Both the position numbers and the translations under genes were made by a program. From contig JACRBR010000089.1 in the NCBI GenBank assembly GCA_016213125.1, forward strand, positions 1 to 8,218: a stretch of DNA of 8,218 nucleotides, read 5' to 3'. The notes under the pieces are model-generated. The model was not told the DNA's origin and did not search any database. It worked only from the letters and a program-made list of their open reading frames with translations. Of this stretch, positions 5,847 through 8,218 are shown in pieces (position 1 is the first letter of the stretch; each line of letters opens with the position of its first letter). This DNA comes from Chloroflexota bacterium. Lineage in GTDB: Bacteria; Chloroflexota; Dehalococcoidia; DSTF01; JACRBR01.

Positions 5847-6865
5847 TCGATGAGGTTCAAGAGCTCCCACTCCGTCTCGGAGGTGCGGCGGCCGATGCTG
5901 GCGAGCTCGACGCTGTTGCTGTGGCCGTCGAGGTAGGTGCGGGCCTGGCTGATGCAGATGATGCCCCAGCGCAGGTTGCCGAAGACCTCCCAGAAGCGCA
6001 CGCGCTCGGGATCGACGTTCTCACCGCCGGCCGCCTCATACGCGGCGAAGAACTCCTCGCGATCGCCGATTCCACCGACGGGCTTCGCGCCGCCGAAGCG
6101 CCACGAGCGCACGCAGATGAACCCCATGTCCTCCATGGGGTCGCCGATGTGGGCCAGCTCCCAGTCGAGCATCACGCGCAACCCTTCCGGGCCGAAGAGC
6201 ACGTTGCCGATGCGGAAGTCGCCGTGGGTGAGGAGGCGCGGCCCGCCCTCTTCCGCGACCACGGGATGACGGTTGAGCCAGCGAAACGCCAGCTCGAAGG
6301 CTGGATGTGGCTCCGGCGCGATGGCGCGAAAGATCTGCTCGTACCTCTGCACCTCGAACTTCGCGGGGTTCTCGCCTGCTGGCGGTGCGGGGAGGGTATC
6401 GAGGCCGTGTGTCGCGGGGTCGATGCGGTGGATCTGCGCAAGGAGGGCGCCGAGCTGGGCCGGAAGGGCGCGACGGGCTTCGGCGTAGATATCCTCGCGC
6501 AGGAGGCGGCGCGGGAGGGTCTCACCGTCGACGCGGCGGACGAAGAACGACTCGCCTTTACCGATGGTTTCGTCGCCGACCCACAGCGGCTCCGGGGCGG
6601 GCACGCCATCGTCGAAGGCGGCCTTCATGAGGCGGAACTCCATGGGGCGCGAGAGAGCCTTGGCGGCGCCGCGCACATCGCGCTGGAGGATGAGTGGAAG
6701 CGTCTCCTTCTCGCCATCGCGCGCGACGATCGCGTCGAGCGACCACGTCTCACGCGAGGCGCCGCCAGTCAGGCGCTTGAGGTCCGAGACGGCGGCGATG
6801 CCGCCGGTCCGGGCGGCGATGAAGGACTCGATATTGCGCGCCAGGTCGTCGTTTTCAGTGCCCAC
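5840..6865 (-). CDS. Aminoglycoside phosphotransferase-like kinase (ACAD10/LvaA-type)
   Basis: This is a 341-residue protein of the APH/choline-kinase fold, in the subgroup that forms the kinase part of animal ACAD10/ACAD11 and bacterial LvaA. Visible features are the nucleotide-binding loop LTGGASRETWSL (32-43), the strand LILQRD (58-63), the catalytic loop HGDFRIGN (214-221), and the metal-binding DWELAHIGDPMEDMG (from 234). The C-terminal half has the subgroup's helices, including FWEVFGNLRWG. ACAD11-type and LvaA kinases phosphorylate the hydroxyl of 4-hydroxyacyl-CoA; antibiotic resistance is unlikely. I chose the GTG at 6865 because family-like sequence begins there and the 76-nt gap from the upstream gene then contains only a hairpin. 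The frame is open further upstream but that sequence is the reverse of the hairpin and has no protein character. The Shine-Dalgarno (GAGAG, 7 nt away) is weak. The substrate is inferred from family only. Confidence 0.85.
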   Translation of the reverse strand: MGTENDDLARNIESFIAARTGGIAAVSDLKRLTGGASRETWSLDAIVARDGEKETLPLILQRDVRGAAKALSRPMEFRLMKAAFDDGVPAPEPLWVGDETIGKGESFFVRRVDGETLPRRLLREDIYAEARRALPAQLGALLAQIHRIDPATHGLDTLPAPPAGENPAKFEVQRYEQIFRAIAPEPHPAFELAFRWLNRHPVVAEEGGPRLLTHGDFRIGNVLFGPEGLRVMLDWELAHIGDPMEDMGFICVRSWRFGGAKPVGGIGDREEFFAAYEAAGGENVDPERVRFWEVFGNLRWGIICISQARTYLDGHSNSVELASIGRRTSETEWELLNLIEK

Positions 6866-6881
6866 GGAATCGCTCTCGACA

Positions 6882-6908
6882 AAGGGGGCGGACGCCAACG
6901 TCCGCCCC
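6882..6908 (-). terminator. Strong hairpin between the DUF7065 and kinase genes (terminator or REP-like element)
   Basis: GGGGCGGACG (6908-6899 read on the minus strand) is followed after TTGG by its exact reverse complement (6894-6885), a 10-bp GC-rich stem, and then by CTTT. It begins 33 nt after the stop of the DUF7065 gene and ends about 20 nt before the kinase start. The short T-run makes it a moderate intrinsic terminator at best. Because the stem has the same build as the intergenic palindromes at 5773 and 8111, it may instead be a dispersed repeat or an mRNA 3'-end stabiliser. Confidence 0.55.
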
Positions 6909-6941
6909 TGCCACTTGTACCTACGGCAACGCCGGCGCCGG

Positions 6942-7913
6942 CTACTCGACCTGGTCGAGGTATTCGGAGAGACCGTAGCCGACGGCATCGCCGCAGCGGT
7001 ACTCGGTCATGCCTTCGCCGACGTGGGTGACCATGCCGCTGCGGCGGTTGCGCAGCGGGATGAAGCCCATGACCTTCCCGGACACATCGAGTTGCTCGCC
7101 GGTGTTGAGCTTGAGGTGGGCGACGAGGTCCTTGTGGAAGAGCCCGTTGTCCTCGAAGTCCGTATCGATATCCACGCCGACGATCTGGTCCATCTTGTCG
7201 CCGCGGTACACGACGCCGCCCTGGGTCCGGTTCTCGGGGTCGCGCCAGATGGTCGAGACCATCATGCCGAAGTCCGGGGCGAAGTTGATGGTGAGCCAGC
7301 GATAGCGATGGATCGCCTGCCAGTAGCGCGGACCCCAGGAGTGGTCGCGGAGTCCGAGCCCATCGATCTGCGTCACGACGCCATCGATCTCGACGGTGCC
7401 GGTGACCTTCATATGCTGCTCGTAGTGGGCCTTCGCGAACTCCTTCTCAGGATCGACGACCTTGTGGTTCGCGCCACTGCTGCCGTATGCGGGCCCCGCG
7501 GCCTCGTGCACGAGATCGACCTTTACGGGTTTGTGCGGGTTGTTTTTGAAGGCGGAGCTGGGGTCGGCCATCTGCGATGGGTCGGTGAGATAGACGGCGC
7601 GGCCCTCGTAGGTGGTGTGGAGCTTCTGGAGGCCGTCGATGACCTCGAACTTCATGCCGCCGGCGTCCATTGCGTCGTTGTCCGTTATCTCGGGGCGCTT
7701 GTACTGGAACAGGACGCTGCCGTCGGGCTGGTAGACCACGAGCGTCATCTCGGCGTAACCCTCGTTCGCACGATTGCCCAGGCGCAGGAAGCCGCCGGTG
7801 TTCTTCGCGCGGTCGAAGAAGTTGAAGTACATGCTCTCGTTGAAGTTCGACTCGGGCCCCAGCGGGTGCGTGTAGTCGTCCTTCGGGGTGATATCGCCAT
7901 AGACCGCGACCAT
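6942..7913 (-). CDS. DUF7065/DUF7064 (CrtC/AttH lipocalin-like) domain protein
   Basis: This is a 323-residue protein without signal peptide or membrane segments. It begins with an acidic N-terminal part containing NFNESMYFNFFD (23-34), followed by beta-rich sequence. HYEQHMKVTGTVEIDG (163-178) then leads into DGLGLRDHSWGPRYW (184-198), the hallmark of this two-domain lipocalin-like family related in fold to carotenoid 1,2-hydratase (CrtC). It ends with the conserved GYGLSEYLDQVE. The function is unproven; relatives are found beside acyl-CoA dehydrogenases and APH-like kinases and are thought to bind or modify lipophilic molecules. The start at 7913 has a perfect AGGAGG (7926-7921) at 7-nt spacing, the best ribosome binding site in the window, suggesting strong expression. 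It is the first gene of the minus-strand cluster. I am confident of the family type and less so of the exact DUF number. Confidence 0.72.
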   Translation of the reverse strand: MVAVYGDITPKDDYTHPLGPESNFNESMYFNFFDRAKNTGGFLRLGNRANEGYAEMTLVVYQPDGSVLFQYKRPEITDNDAMDAGGMKFEVIDGLQKLHTTYEGRAVYLTDPSQMADPSSAFKNNPHKPVKVDLVHEAAGPAYGSSGANHKVVDPEKEFAKAHYEQHMKVTGTVEIDGVVTQIDGLGLRDHSWGPRYWQAIHRYRWLTINFAPDFGMMVSTIWRDPENRTQGGVVYRGDKMDQIVGVDIDTDFEDNGLFHKDLVAHLKLNTGEQLDVSGKVMGFIPLRNRRSGMVTHVGEGMTEYRCGDAVGYGLSEYLDQVE

Positions 7914-7950
7914 ACTCGCGCCTCCTGAACATGCTCCCCGGACTGGTTCG

Positions 7951-7956
7951 AGTGTA
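7951..7956 (-). promoter_or_regulatory. Possible -10 element for the DUF7065 cluster
   Basis: TACACT (7956-7951, minus strand) matches the -10 consensus at four of six positions. Transcription would start near 7944, giving a leader of about 30 nt that contains AGGAGG. The upstream region offers only weak -35 candidates (GTTTCA at 18-bp spacing), so the assignment rests on position. Confidence 0.35.
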
Positions 7957-8000
7957 GGGCAAGGCACCGGCAGATGAAACAAGAGAGGCCGACAGGGGTA

Positions 8001-8040
8001 TTCACCACAGACGCACAGAAGGCACCAAAGGTTTTCAGGA
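8001..8040. repeat. CACAGA-type dispersed intergenic sequence
   Basis: The stretch contains ACCACAGACGCACAGAAGG followed by CACCAAAGG and TTTTCAGG. It is built on a loose 9-base period (CACCACAGA, CGCACAGAA, GGCACCAAA). It closely resembles the ACCACAGAG..CACAGAGG sequences that I recall scattered between genes in many environmental bacterial genomes. The identification is from memory; only one copy lies in this window, so repetition itself is not shown here. Confidence 0.45.
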
Positions 8041-8048
8041 TCGTGCTT

Positions 8049-8063
8049 GGGCGGCTTACGCCC
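8049..8063. repeat. Small GC hairpin
   Basis: GGGCG (8049-8053) and CGCCC (8059-8063) pair around GCTTA. The stem is 5 bp and has no T-run on either side, so it is not a terminator. It lies between the CACAGA sequence and the larger palindrome at 8111. Confidence 0.3.
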
Positions 8064-8110
8064 CTCACACAAGAGGACGAAACCCATCGCCCCCGGGCCC
8101 TGGATGCAAT

Positions 8111-8134
8111 AGGCCGAGTCGGCGACTCGCTCCT
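8111..8134. repeat. REP-like palindrome near the right edge
   Basis: CGAGTCG (8115-8121) and CGACTCG (8123-8129) are exact inverted repeats around a single G, and AGG / CCT extend the stem outside a small mismatch. It is followed by TCCTACAGG. The combination of a GAGCGAGTC-like stem with a GTAGGA end resembles REP elements known from Pseudomonas and other bacteria. A single copy is seen, so family membership is inferred. Confidence 0.5.
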
Positions 8135-8218
8135 ACAGGCCGCTCACTCTGCCCGTCTATGCGTCGCAGGATCAGCCGACGCGGGCCAGCCTGGGTTCTT
8201 CCGTCTGGGCTACGGGAG

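Larger units (their letters stand above)
7914..8218. other. 305-bp non-coding region rich in dispersed-repeat-like sequence
   Basis: No convincing gene is seen on either strand up to the right edge. The segment nearest 7913 holds the ribosome binding site and possible promoter of the DUF7065 gene. Beyond it lie, in order, the CACAGA-rich sequence (8001-8040), a small GGGCG/CGCCC hairpin (8049-8063) and the CGAGTCG palindrome followed by TCCTACAGG (8111-8139). The last 60 bases are open in one plus-strand frame from an ATG at 8159, but this has no ribosome binding site and no recognisable sequence. Confidence 0.6.

Noticed and set aside
5840..6865. Aminoglycoside resistance determinant
   Set aside because: The fold is shared, but the length, sequence details and DUF6285 neighbour place it with ACAD10/LvaA-type metabolic kinases.
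6866..6988. Upstream ATG for the kinase at 6988
   Set aside because: It would overlap the DUF7065 gene and translate the hairpin into an Arg/Ser-rich leader unlike the family; the GTG at 6865 fits the usual length.
5324..7030. 568-codon open frame on the plus strand
   Set aside because: It runs antisense across three recognisable minus-strand genes and has no domain character or ribosome binding site; long antisense frames are expected at this GC content.
8159..8218. Start of a plus-strand gene running off the right edge
   Set aside because: Only 20 codons, no ribosome binding site and no recognisable sequence.

Overview
The window is a GC-rich (mostly G/C third positions), gene-dense bacterial chromosome segment with no IS element, CRISPR array, tRNA or rRNA that I can see. 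The NusA and EF4 sequences, the DrrAB-type exporter, and the DUF7065 / aminoglycoside-phosphotransferase-like kinase / DUF6285 group together suggest a Chloroflexota bacterium (Dehalococcoidia-like). This is an impression from protein character and not a search result.

Layout: (1) 1-584, minus: the first 194 codons of nusA, running off the left edge. It has a strong sigma70-type promoter (657-686) and, between promoter and ribosome binding site, a clean intrinsic terminator (606-628). The gene therefore looks controlled by early termination in a leader of about 66 nt. (2) 849-2611, plus: a divergently transcribed two-gene ABC-2 exporter (drrA-like ATPase and drrB-like permease, 4-nt overlap), with an inverted repeat that could be an operator upstream. 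(3) 2660-4495, plus: complete lepA (EF4), 48 nt after the permease, with no visible Shine-Dalgarno. (4) 7913 down to 4503, minus, converging on lepA with only 7 bp between stops: a DUF7065/7064 lipocalin-like protein, a kinase of the ACAD10/LvaA type, a DUF6285 protein, and a biotin-protein ligase gene (birA) whose ATG overlaps the DUF6285 stop. (5) 7914-8218: a 305-bp non-coding stretch with a probable promoter and several dispersed-repeat-like sequences.

The most notable points are these. birA carries an in-frame TAG at codon 123, inside a locally degraded active-site segment (KWPND has become KWPKA), while the rest of the 258-codon frame is intact. nusA appears to have a leader attenuator, which would fit NusA controlling its own synthesis. 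The adjacent kinase and DUF6285 genes resemble the LvaA/LvaB pair that phosphorylates 4-hydroxyacyl-CoA. Finally, three perfect or near-perfect palindromes, a 14-bp tandem duplication and a CACAGA-type dispersed sequence fill the intergenic spaces of the minus-strand cluster.

How the genes relate: nusA and lepA are housekeeping transcription/translation factors, DrrAB is an efflux or lipid exporter, and the DUF7065-kinase-DUF6285 set probably acts on acyl-CoA or other lipophilic substrates. birA is co-transcribed with that set and may be non-functional. Nothing in the window looks like a defence system or a recently acquired island.
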